From CAYVQU01 sp964453155 (GTDB taxonomy: Bacteria; Chloroflexota; Anaerolineae; Anaerolineales; UBA11858), in NCBI GenBank assembly GCA_964453155.1, contig CAYVQU010000019.1:1-45057 (forward strand): 45,057 bases of DNA, given 5' to 3'. Below, in pieces: positions 7,939 to 18,800 of this stretch (positions within the stretch are counted from its first letter, which is position 1; each line of letters starts with the position of its first letter). The notes below the pieces were generated by a model. The model worked only from the letters and a program-made list of their open reading frames with translations. It had not been told where the DNA came from and made no database searches. Both the position numbers and the translations under genes were made by a program.

Positions 7939-8718
7939 ATGGATGAAGCATACGTTACATTTTTGACCGATATTCTTTATGCTGTAGCCATTGGAGCGCT
8001 CGGGTATCTGGCTGCTTATTTAGCCGGTCGTTTATTGCGGCGGGTTTTACCCCGGTTTTTACGCGATTCTTGGGTTGGATTTTTAGCGAACCTGGCTTCA
8101 TTGGGGATTATCTTGCTGACGATCAAGATCGTTGTTGATCAAACCGGGTGGGCCGGGGCTTTTGTCGTGGTGGTCACGGCCATTACGGGGGCCTTCGCCA
8201 TCGGGTCCGAACGCCTGGCGGCTGATTTGGTAGCGGGTCTTAAATTGCTCTTCTTGAATTATTATGAGGTTGGTCAATTAGTCACAATCTCGGGAAAAGT
8301 GGGGTTTGTGGAAAAAATTTCTCTCTCACAAACCATTTTGCGGACTCGCCAGCGGGATGTTGTTACGATCCCAAACTCGACGGCAATTAACCAAATTGTA
8401 GTGAACCATTCCCAAATTCCGGGGCATATTGTCATTGCCGATGTTCCCATTGCGGGCAAACATGATCGAGAAAAAGTGATGGATTTGATGTCCTCGGCGG
8501 CTGCTGATTTTCCGCTCCTGATGGAAGGGAACGAACCGGTTATCTTGTTAGCCAAGTTTGGGCCGCAAACATCTTTCTATAAGGTCGGGGTGATGGTCGA
8601 TGAAGACGATTGGAAACCGGTGACTGAATATCGGTTGTTGTATCAGATCACTTCACAGTTAGAAGCCGAGGGTATTGAAGTCGGAATTCCGGCGTTACCA
8701 CACCTCGCGGGAGAATAA
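7939..8718 (+). CDS. Small mechanosensitive channel (MscS family)
   Basis: A 259-residue membrane protein. Three hydrophobic helices (near 10-30, 45-68 and 73-97); the last, VTAITGAFAIGSERLAADLVAGL, is the glycine/alanine-patterned pore helix of MscS channels. A beta domain follows with YEVGQLVTISGKVGFVEKISLSQTILRT and DVVTIPNSTAINQIVVNHS, the signature of the MscS middle domain, then an alpha/beta C-terminal domain. It is a minimal channel compared with E. coli MscS (286) and should release solutes when membrane tension rises. The next gene begins 4 bases after its stop. Function is secure at family level; whether the channel is functionally linked to the surface proteins behind it is unknown. 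Confidence 0.92.
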   Translation: MDEAYVTFLTDILYAVAIGALGYLAAYLAGRLLRRVLPRFLRDSWVGFLANLASLGIILLTIKIVVDQTGWAGAFVVVVTAITGAFAIGSERLAADLVAGLKLLFLNYYEVGQLVTISGKVGFVEKISLSQTILRTRQRDVVTIPNSTAINQIVVNHSQIPGHIVIADVPIAGKHDREKVMDLMSSAAADFPLLMEGNEPVILLAKFGPQTSFYKVGVMVDEDDWKPVTEYRLLYQITSQLEAEGIEVGIPALPHLAGE

Positions 8719-8721
8719 CCC

Positions 8722-9552
8722 TTGGAAGAGCAGGAAAGCGGCTTCAAACGGCGGTTTGTCACCCGCTGGTTTATGACCTGGTTCGTCTCAATGACCTTGA
8801 TGATCCTGGGAGTGGGTGAATGGTACGGTAATAATGAGTTTACCGAGACCTTCCGGGAATTATTAGGGGAGAATTTGCCCGCGGAAATTGTTCATCCGGT
8901 TAATTCTTTTCTAGAAAATACGGACGCCCAAAAACTCGAAGCCTTAGCCTCCAATGATCGGATCGATCCGCGCGCCCTCCGCCCCGTCATTGTGGGGGGG
9001 CAGAATGACCGGGTTCCATTTTTCGATAAAAAACACTCGCCCGATTCGTATCCGCCTTATGGGATCAAATCGGTTCCACTGCAACCGGGTTCGGATCGGC
9101 CCAAAAATCATCCGGATACCGCGGGGCCAGACGTTTTACCGCCCGATAAAGAACCGCTTAAAATCATCCAAGTTGATCCATCCGTTGGGCGACCCTATGT
9201 CAAAGATTCTGACAGCCCTCCGCCCCCGCAGGTGGGACCCTTGGAAGAACCTCAAGATTTAGAGAAATTCTCCCAGGTTTCGGAAAACCCCAAAAAACCG
9301 ACGATGACGCCTACAGCCAGTGGCCTGTTGGTCGCCACCAATACGCCTACGGAGCAACCCTCTTCAACTCCGACGCTGATGCCCACTGCCACCGAATCGC
9401 CCATTCCTTCTGAAACGCCAACAGCAGTTCCCTCAGGTACTAGCACGCCCCAGCCCACCGCGACCAACACTTTGCTCCCATTGTGGACCAGCACCGCGAC
9501 TCAGAAACCTAAACCGACCAAGGAAGACCCCACCCCCCCCCCCGGACGCTGA
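8722..9552 (+). CDS. Membrane-anchored Pro/Thr-rich stalk protein (5' part of a frameshifted gene)
   Basis: 276 residues from a TTG start 4 bases after the MscS gene. A basic N-terminus (GFKRRFVTRWF) leads into one hydrophobic anchor (about 17-35), placing the rest outside the membrane. Residues 40-185 are hydrophilic and proline-rich without recognised domains. Residues 190-270 are a Thr/Pro/Ser stalk (TPTASG, TNTPTEQPSSTPT) typical of extracellular linkers. The frame stops just after a run of 11 C (9533-9543). In the next frame the Pro-rich sequence continues without interruption (PDAEPPPTLTPVP) into the Ig-like domain at 9575-9859, so both parts almost certainly belong to one gene that is intact with 10 C. 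The stop may be a sequencing error, a mutation, or phase variation. Confidence 0.8.
   Translation: MEEQESGFKRRFVTRWFMTWFVSMTLMILGVGEWYGNNEFTETFRELLGENLPAEIVHPVNSFLENTDAQKLEALASNDRIDPRALRPVIVGGQNDRVPFFDKKHSPDSYPPYGIKSVPLQPGSDRPKNHPDTAGPDVLPPDKEPLKIIQVDPSVGRPYVKDSDSPPPPQVGPLEEPQDLEKFSQVSENPKKPTMTPTASGLLVATNTPTEQPSSTPTLMPTATESPIPSETPTAVPSGTSTPQPTATNTLLPLWTSTATQKPKPTKEDPTPPPGR
9533..9543 (+). repeat. Homopolymeric tract of 11 C at the frame break
   Basis: Eleven consecutive C inside the Pro/Thr stalk coding sequence. Removing one C joins the two frames. Poly-C runs of this length are classic slipped-strand mispairing sites and are also a frequent source of sequencing error. Confidence 0.9.
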
Positions 9553-9574
9553 ACCCCCTCCGACTCTCACCCCA

Positions 9575-9859
9575 GTGCCCTCTAATAATACCCCCATTGC
9601 GGTGGTCGATAATCAAATCGCCAAACAAGATAATCCGGTGACGATTGCGGTCCAGTTCAACGACAGTGACCCCGATGGTGATTCACTGACAACCACGGGG
9701 GCCTCCGGGGGCAGTAATGGCACCGTTTCGGTCAGTGGCAATAACGTGACGTATACGCCCAATACTGGATATACGGGCAGTGATAGTTTTACCTACACCA
9801 TTTCAGATGGTAACGGGGGTACCGCCTCCGCTACAGTCAACATTATCGTCGTTCCCTAA
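9575..9859 (+). CDS. Ig-like (cadherin-like, Big_9 type) domain, 3' part of the frameshifted stalk gene
   Basis: 94 residues in the frame that continues the stalk protein; the GTG at 9575 is only the first possible start, and the open frame runs upstream through the C-tract. Contains one complete cadherin-like Ig domain: NTPIAVVDNQIAKQDNPVT, the calcium-binding-type NDSDPDGDSL, then TYTPNTGYTGSDSFTYTISDGNGGTASATVNI. It closely resembles the third Ig domain of the giant protein that starts 5 bases downstream (FTYTISDGNSGTDTATV). It would form the extracellular head of the anchored stalk. If the frame break is real in the cell, the head is not made or is made only by frameshifting. Confidence 0.75.
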   Translation: MPSNNTPIAVVDNQIAKQDNPVTIAVQFNDSDPDGDSLTTTGASGGSNGTVSVSGNNVTYTPNTGYTGSDSFTYTISDGNGGTASATVNIIVVP

Positions 9860-9864
9860 TTACT

Positions 9865-12800
9865 TTGAAAAGTGAAATTATGACCGGTTCCAAACTCCTA
9901 CGCTTGGGGATTTCCCTTACGGTAGCATTTTTGTTTACATTTGGATTGTTGAGTTCATTATCCACATATGTTCAGGCTAGTACTAATCTAGGGGAACTGA
10001 AATTAATAAAACTACGAACGCCATTATCACAATCAAATTTCAGACCCGATAGTCAATTTGTCTCGCCAGGCGAAATTCCCGCGGGTTTGACAACCGCTGA
10101 TTGGCAGGCCATCCAGGCCCAACTCCCTGAAACACCCGCCCGCTCTCAAGGAAATGCCATACAGGCTGCGAGTACCGCAGCTACTGCCAATAATGAGTTA
10201 GCCATCTTACGCGCCGCTGATGCCCAAGCAAATGATCATTTCGGTACCTCAGTTGACCTTAGCGGCGACATACTGGTGGTCGGGGCTAGTTTTGAAGACG
10301 GGGGTGCTGGGAACCCCTCTATTGATTCAGGCGCAGTCTATATTTTCGACCGCAACCAAGGCGGTGGGGACAACTGGGGCCAGGTAGCGACCCTCCGGGC
10401 TTCGGATGCCCAGAATGGTGATTATTTCGGCACTTCAGTAACGCTCAGCGGTGATACCCTGGTCGTCGGCGCAGAAAATGAAGATGGTGGGGCGGGTGAT
10501 CCACACTCTTTATCTGGGGCCGCCTATGTCTTTGAGCGTAATCAGGGAGGGGTAGATAATTGGGGCCAGGTGACTATCCTGCGGGCTTCGGATGTCCTGG
10601 GAGGTGATTATTTTGGCAATTCATTGGCCCTCAGTGGTGATACGCTGGTGGTTGGGGCTTTTAGAAAGGGATTAAATACAGGCGCGGTTTACATTTACGA
10701 ACGCAACCAGGGTGGGATAGACAATTGGGGAGAAGTGACCATTTTACGGGCCTCGGATTACCAGGCAAATGATTGGTTCGGCAATTCAATAGACCTCAAT
10801 GGCGATACGCTGGTGGTTGGGGCTTTTCATGAAGATGGTGGATCGGGAGATCCACTCTCAGATGCTGGGGCGGCTTATGTATTTGCACGTGATCAGGGTG
10901 GAGTGGATAACTGGGGCCAGGTAACCATTTTGCGGGCTTCGGATGCCCAAGCGGATGATTGGTTCGGAATTTCAGTAACCCTCAATGGCGATACGCTGGT
11001 GGTTGGGGCTTTTCATGAAGATGGTGGATCGGGGGATCCGCGCTCAGATGCCGGAGCGGTCTATTTTTTTGAACGCAATCAGGGTGGCGTAAGCAATTGG
11101 GGGCAAGTGAGCATTCTACGGGCTTCCGATACCCAAGCGGGTGATGAGTTCGGGCGTTCAATGGCTCTTAGCAGTGATAAATTGGTCGTTGGAGCTCATT
11201 ATGAAAATGGTGGCGCGGGTGATCCGCTCTCAGACTCAGGTGCTAGTTATGTTTTCGGGCTACAAAGCATCGGTACAACGATTACACCCAACACTTTGGC
11301 AGATGAACTCAATACCGATGGCGATTGCTCGCTCCGCGAAGCGATTCAGGCCGCCAATACCAACGCGGCTGTAGATGCGTGCCCAGCCGGAACTGGAGCC
11401 GATACGATCAATTTATCGGCGGGAACCTATACCCTGGCGTTAGCCGGTGCCGATGAAGATTTGAATGCTACCGGCGATCTAGATATCACCACGCCGTTGA
11501 CTATCACTGGGGCTGGGGCTAGCAACACGATTGTCAGCGCCAATCAAATCGACCGGGTTTTCCATGTTTTGGTGGGGACCACTGATACCATTACATTCCA
11601 GGACCTGACCATTCAAAATGGGTATCATATCGGGGCCAAAGGGGGCGGTTTACAAGTGATCACGGGGACGGTAACCCTGAAAAATACCAAAGTTGTTGAT
11701 AATATTGCTCGGTATGGCGCGGGGGTCGCGGCGGGAACGGGCACCGTCCTGAATATCTCCGGCGGTGAAATTAGTGGTAATGATACTTCCCGATTTCATG
11801 GAGGTGGGCTCGAAGTTTATGGTTCGGCAACGATTAGTGGCACTTTAATATTTGATAACAGTGCGGTAGATACTGGGGGCGGCATGTTCTTTTCAACTGG
11901 AATGTATACCCTTACCAATGTCCAGGTGATCAGCAATTCGGCCACCACGACCGGGGGCGTCCATCACAGCGAAGGCACCATCACTATCACCGGTAGCGAA
12001 TTCTTGCGCAATTCAACCACCCGACATGGAGGTGGTCTAACGCTCCGGTCGGGCACTGTGCAGATGTCGGATGCAAAAATTATCAGCAATACGGCCGGAT
12101 TAACTGGCGGGGGCATCAGCAATTGGTATGCCGGGGATATGCAGTTGACTAATGTAGAAATCTCCCAAAATCAAGCCAACCAGGGCGGTGGATTACGCGT
12201 TGGGCAAGGTTCACTCACCCTTAACTGCACCCAGATTACGACCAATACGGCGACAACCGTCGATGGGGGCGGCGTATATATTTCCGATGCTACCGGTGCC
12301 ATCACCATTACGAATAGTTCTATTGATAACAACAGTGCTACTGGTTCGGTAAACACCGTTGGGGGAACCTTTGAAGCCGAAAGTAACTGGTGGGGAGCGG
12401 TCAATGGGCCCAGTGGCGTTGGGCCCGGCAGTGGTGACTCGGTCAGCGTCAATGTCAATTACGCCAATTTCTTGACTTCAACCCCGGTTTGTAATACTTC
12501 TTCTGGCAACCTGTCTTGGACGGCACAAACCTCGGGTACCGCCAATGGATTAAATGACATCGCCTACGGTGGCGGCCAATTTGTGGCAGTGGGGAACAGC
12601 GGCACGATTCTGACTTCGCCAGATGGGAGCAATTGGACCGCGCGCACATCGGGGACCACTATTGGCCTCGGGGGTGTCGCATATGGCGATGGTAAGTTTG
12701 TCGCCTTGGGTGAAAATACAATCCTGACTTCGCCGGATGGTATCAACTGGACGGCTCAGAATCCAGGTGTCAATGGCAATTTTTACGCTGGCGTGTATGG

Positions 12801-15800
12801 TGCTGGTCAGTTTGTGATTGTAGGTCCCAGCACAATTCGGACCTCACCCGATGGCGTCACCTGGACGGTGCGATTGACGATCGCTGAAGTGTTTGAGGCA
12901 GTTACCTTTGCCGGTAGTCAATTTGTGGTGGTAGGTCGCGACGGGGTAATTCGGACCTCACCAGATAGTGTGACTTGGACCGCACGTACATCGGGGACGG
13001 TCGAAGACCTGACCGGGATCACTTACGCTGGCAGCCAGTTCGCAGCAGTGGGCCGCAACGGGGTGATTTTGACTTCTCCTGACGGAGTAACCTGGACCAC
13101 GCGAACCTCGGGGACCACAAACGTCTTGGGATCTGTCGCGTATGGCAGCAGCCGGTTCGTAGCAGTGGGGCTCAATGGCACAATTCTGACCTCCCCCGAT
13201 GGCGTGACTTGGACTGCGGAAAGCTCGGGAACCACCGAATTCCTTGAAAGTGTTGCCTATAACAGCAGCCAGTTCGTGGCGGTCGGCGCTGCTGGCACTA
13301 TTCTGACCGGCTCTGACCCGGTCGCCGCGACCACCGTCACAGATGTAACTCCCGATTCCAATACCCACACTACAACCACAAACACCAATGTAGTCTTTAC
13401 CGCTAATGCGGCCCTGCAATCCACTTCCGCCACCGATGACGAGAAATTTATTGTCCATGGCGGTGGGCACGGAGTTGTGACGGGGACAATTACCCTCAGC
13501 AACAATGATAAAACCGCCATCCACAACCCGGCCAAAGATTTCTTTCCGGGCGAGTTGATCGAGGTCTCAGTCAGTAACCAGATTTTAGATAGCGGCAGCA
13601 CCGCGATCACCCCTTACGTCTGGCATTTTCTGACTCAAGTTGGGGGAGGTAATGCATATTTTGGGACCACAGCCCATGACCAATTTGGCACCAGTAATAG
13701 TCTCGATTTAACGATGGGCGACCTCGATGGCGATGGTGACCTGGATGCGGCGATTGGAAATTCATCCCAAGACCAGGAGATCTGGTTGAATGATGGTAAT
13801 GGTAATTTCGGAGTGGCGGCTCATGATACCTTTGGGGCTTCCTTAAGCAGAGAGATGGCATTAGGCGATCTGGATGGGGACGGTGATCTCGATGTGATTT
13901 ATGTGCAGGACGGCGGCAATCCCCAAGAAGTCTGGTTAAATGCTGGGAATGCGACCTTTGGAACTGCTGCATATGATAGTTTTGGCGGTGGTGCCAGCAC
14001 CGGGATTGCCCTTGGTGATGTTGATGGTGATGGTGATTTGGACGCCATCTACTCTAATTATTATGGTGCGGCGCAAGAAGTCTGGTTGAACGATGGAAAC
14101 GGTGATTTTGGTACCGCTGCCCACGATACTTTCGGTGGAGGGAATTCGGATGCAGTTGCGCTCAGCGATGTAGATGATGATGGCGACCTGGATGCTCTCA
14201 TTGCCAACTCTGGACAGGCCCATGAAATTTGGCTGAACGATAGCACTGGTAATTTCGGTACGACAGCCCATGACAGCTTTGGATCTGGGAATAATCCCAA
14301 TGTCAAGATGGGTGATCTGGACGGCGATGGTGATCCAGATGCTGTCATTGCCAATTGGGCCCGTGACTTGGAAATTTGGTTGAACCAGGGTGGTACTCAA
14401 GGGGGGACCCTGGGTGATTTCGGAACTACTCCATTTGACACTTTTGGCACCAGTAATAACAATTCAGCTGCATTGGGCGATGTCGATGCAGATGGCGACC
14501 TGGATGTGCTTATTGCCAACGGGGTTAATAATGCCCAAGAATTGTGGTTAAACGACGGCACTGGCAATTTCGGTACCGCCCCGCATATCAGTTTTGGATC
14601 GGGTGATAGCCGTTCGGTAGTTTTTGGCGATCTAGATGGCGATGGTGATCTCGATGCTACCATTGTCAATTTCGGTGGAGCACATGAGATTTGGTTGAAT
14701 GTCGTCAAAGTTGAAGCGGTCAATCCGAACCCAAGTTCCCACGGCGGCCCCCTGGATACTAACCTGACAATTACGACCACTGGATCGGTCAGTTCTACTA
14801 CGGTTAGCACTCAAACAATTCCGGTTCATGGCGGATTCCAAGGGCGTCAAAAAGGGAATTTTACTTTTAGTGACAATAACAAAATTATTACCTTCAATCC
14901 AGCTACCGATTTTAAACCTGGCGAGTTGGTCGAAACGACCATCAGCACCAATGTGCTCGATACTGGTATTGCCCCGCTCACACCTTTTATCTGGCAATTC
15001 CGAACCCGAGTGACTGATGGCAGCGGCACCTTCAGCGACAGTGGCCAAACCTTGGGCGGGGGGCGGTCCCGGCAGGTAGCTCTTGGCGATTTAGATCGGG
15101 ATGGCGATTTGGATGCCTTCATTGCCAATTCCGATAGCCAGCACAATAAAGTTTGGCTGAATACTAATGGTATCTTTAACAAAACCCTTCAAGATTTGGG
15201 CAGTTCGACCAGTTCGGATGTGGCCCTCGGTGATCTGGATGGCGATGGCGATCTCGATGCCTTTATTGCCAATTTTAACGCCGAGGCCGATCGGGTTTGG
15301 ATCAACGATGGCAGTGGCGCCTTTACGGATAGTGGCCAAACATTAGGCGCGGCCTTTAGCTCTGCCGTCGCTTTAGGCGATCTCGATGGTGATGGAGACT
15401 TGGATGCCTTTGTCACGACCAACAACGCCAACAGCGTCTGGCTCAATGATGGCAATGGTACCTTCTCAACGAATGGCCAATCCCTCGGTAGTGTTTACAG
15501 CCTATCTGTTGCCTTAGGTGATCTTGACGACGATGGCGACTTGGACGCCTTTGTCAGTAATGCCAGTCCTAATTCCGATCAAGTTTGGTTGAACGATGGG
15601 ACTGGCTCATTTACTTCGAGTGCCCAATCTTTGGGTACCGCAGATGCCCAAGCGGTACAGCTCGGGGATTTCGATCAAGATGGCGATCTAGATGCCTTTG
15701 TGGTGAATCGATCCCCCGATGTCAATACGGTTTGGCTAAATAATGGTAGTGGCAGTTTTAGTGACAGCGGACAAACTTTGGGAGCCGGAGTCGACCATCT

Positions 15801-18800
15801 CGATGCCAGCCTGGGTGATGTCGATGCGGATGGCGACCTGGATGCCTTCGTTGCGAATTTCGGCGGATCGAACACCCTGTACCTCAATAATGGGTCTGGC
15901 AGTTTTTCAGCCAGCGCCCAAATTTTGGGGACCTCAGATTCTCACGATGTCCAATTAGGCGATTTAGATGGTGATGGTGACCTGGATGCCTTTATCGCGA
16001 ATTTTAACGGCCAGTCCAATAAAGTCTGGCTTAATGCGGGGGGCACCAACATTGTGGCAGTTACCCCCTCAGAAAACACCCATACCGCCCCGTTGAATAC
16101 CGATCTCCTCATGACGGCCGATGGCGCCCTCAATCCGGCTTCGGTGACCAACCAATCCGTCCGGGCCTTTAGTGGAGCCCAGGCGATTACCGGAACCGTC
16201 GCCCTCAGCAGCGGAGATGCAGTCATCACCTATAATCCGGCTGAAAATTTATTCCCTGGCGAACTCGTCCAGGTGGTTGCCAGTAGTAATATCCAAGATA
16301 GCAGTACCATCCCCATTCCCCCTTACCTCTGGCAGTTCCGCGCCGCAGTCAGCAGTGGCAGCGGCGAATTTGAAGACAGCGGCCAAACCCTGGGCAATTG
16401 GAACAGCTTCAAGAGCGCCATCGGCGATTTAGACGGTGATGGCGATTTGGATGCTTTTATTGCTAATACGGCCAGCAACCCCAATCGAGTCTGGCTTAAT
16501 AATGGCCGCGGTCAATTTGTAGATACGGGCCAAGCTCTCGGTGCGAGTGAAACTTCCGAAGTTGCTCTGGGTGATTTCGATTCCGACGGGGATTTGGATG
16601 CGTTCACCGTCAATAATTTTGCACCCAATCAAATTTGGCTCAATGATGGCAGCGGAAATTTCACCGATAGCGGTCAGGCGCTGGGGGGCGGCAATAGCAG
16701 TTTTGGGATTGCTTTGGGTGATCTGGATGGCGATGGCGACCTGGATGCCTTCGTTGCCGAAACCGAAATTCAGGCCGTCACCACTGACATCGAAAACCGC
16801 GTTTATTTCAACACCAACGGAGTCTTCAGTGATAGTGGCCAGCGGCTGGGCAGTTCCCACAGTTTTGATGTGACTTTAGGGGATCTCGATGGCGATGGTG
16901 ATCTCGATGCTTTCATTGCCAATGATTATGGCGAACCGAATCGGGTCTACGTTAATGATGGAACGGGGACCTTCACCGATGCAGGCCAAACGTTAGGCAG
17001 CTCAAATAGCCGTCGGGTGGACCTGGGTGATCTCGATGGTGATGGAGACTTGGATGCCTTCGTGACGAATGAGGGCCAGGCCAATCGGGTTTACATAAAT
17101 TCAGGCGGCACATTTTCCGATAGTGGCCAAACCCTGGGGACTGCTGCCAGTTTTGATGTGGTGTTAGGGGATGTGGATGCCGACGGTGATCTGGATGCCT
17201 TTGTTGCCAATCGTAGCGGCCAATCCAATTCCGTCTGGCTAAACACCGGCAGCGGTAATTTTATCGACCGCGGTCTTACCATGGGGACCAATGACAGTGC
17301 CGGTATGGCCCTCGGCGACCTGGATGGTGATGGCGATCTGGATGCCTTTGTCAGCAATATGAACTTCAGTGCCGGCCAACCGAATACCGTTTGGTTCAAT
17401 GGAGAGAAAGAAGAACTTCCTTCGGTGACTTCCGGCACCCTTCTGGTTCATTTGAATGGTGATCAGGGCCTTATCTCAAGTGGGGGTACCGTTACCCATT
17501 GGCTGGATCAATCCGATAATGGCTACATCTTTACAGCGACTGGTGATCCCCAACAGGTCACTGATGTATATGGGCTGCAAAATGGAGTCCGCTTCGATGG
17601 GGATGACCGTCTAACCTCGGTCCAAGATATTCAACTTTTCACGACAACCACCTCCGGTCTGACGGCTTTTGTCCTGTTCGAAACGGATAACAATTCTGGG
17701 CAGAAATTCCTGGTGAACCATGGTTTCAGTCCTAAATGTCTAACCAGTTTTGAACTCGGGTACGATGCGGGTGGCGCGGGTGCCGGGAAATTTGGGCTGC
17801 ACAAGGGGTGTGGCAATGCCACTGTAATCGCCGCGAATTCCATTACAAACGATACATATTATCTAATGAGCACCGTCGTCTTGCCCTCTGGCAGCACGCC
17901 CCATAACCTGCATTTTTATCGCGATGGTTTCGGGGTTGCCCGCGGCGACTTTGGCACCGGCTGGACAGATGCCGGGAGTTATGAAACCCGGTCAACGACC
18001 CTGGATATCGGGGCTCGTAATGATTTTGGCTCCGGCACTTTCGATGCCCATCATGTTGGTGACATTGTCGAAGTTATTATCTACCAGGGGGCCCTAACTA
18101 ATGCTGACCGCCAGAAAATCGAAGCTTATTTGATGGCGCCGCAAGTGGCCAGTGTGGACCCCGCTACCAACACCCACGATGCCGCCGTGGATACCAGCCT
18201 AACGATCACGATGAGTCAGGCCATTAGCACCTCGACCGCCACAACCGATACCATCCGGGTTTACAGTGGTTTCCAAGGTCGCATGGCTGGAAACATAAGC
18301 TTTAGTGGCAGCGACCAGATCATTACTTATGATCCCACAGCTGATTTCAAACCGGGCGAGATCATCCAAACAACTCTCACGAGTGGGGTTCGCAGTCATA
18401 GTGATCGCTTAGCCAGTCCCGCGGTGTGGCATTTTCGCACTGCGGTCTCCAGCGGTTATGGACGGGCGGATGCCGGCTGGTCTGAAACCACTCCGGGAAT
18501 CAACACCACCGATGTGGCCCTTGGCGATCTGGATGGCGATGGTGATTTAGATATTTTCGAAACCGGCCGTCCGTTGGGTTATAAGGCTGCCAGTTCGCCG
18601 CCCCTGCCGAGTAGGGTATGGCTCAACAATGGGAATGGCAATTACACCGAAAAAGTTCAGACTCCGCTGCTTACTCAGCGCAATGCATTCGAGGTCGCGT
18701 TGGGTGATTTGGATGGCGATGGCGACCTGGATGCTTTCGTCGCCAGTGCCGAAGATCAATTCAACGCCCAAGATTGTAAAGTTTGGTTCAACGATGGCAG

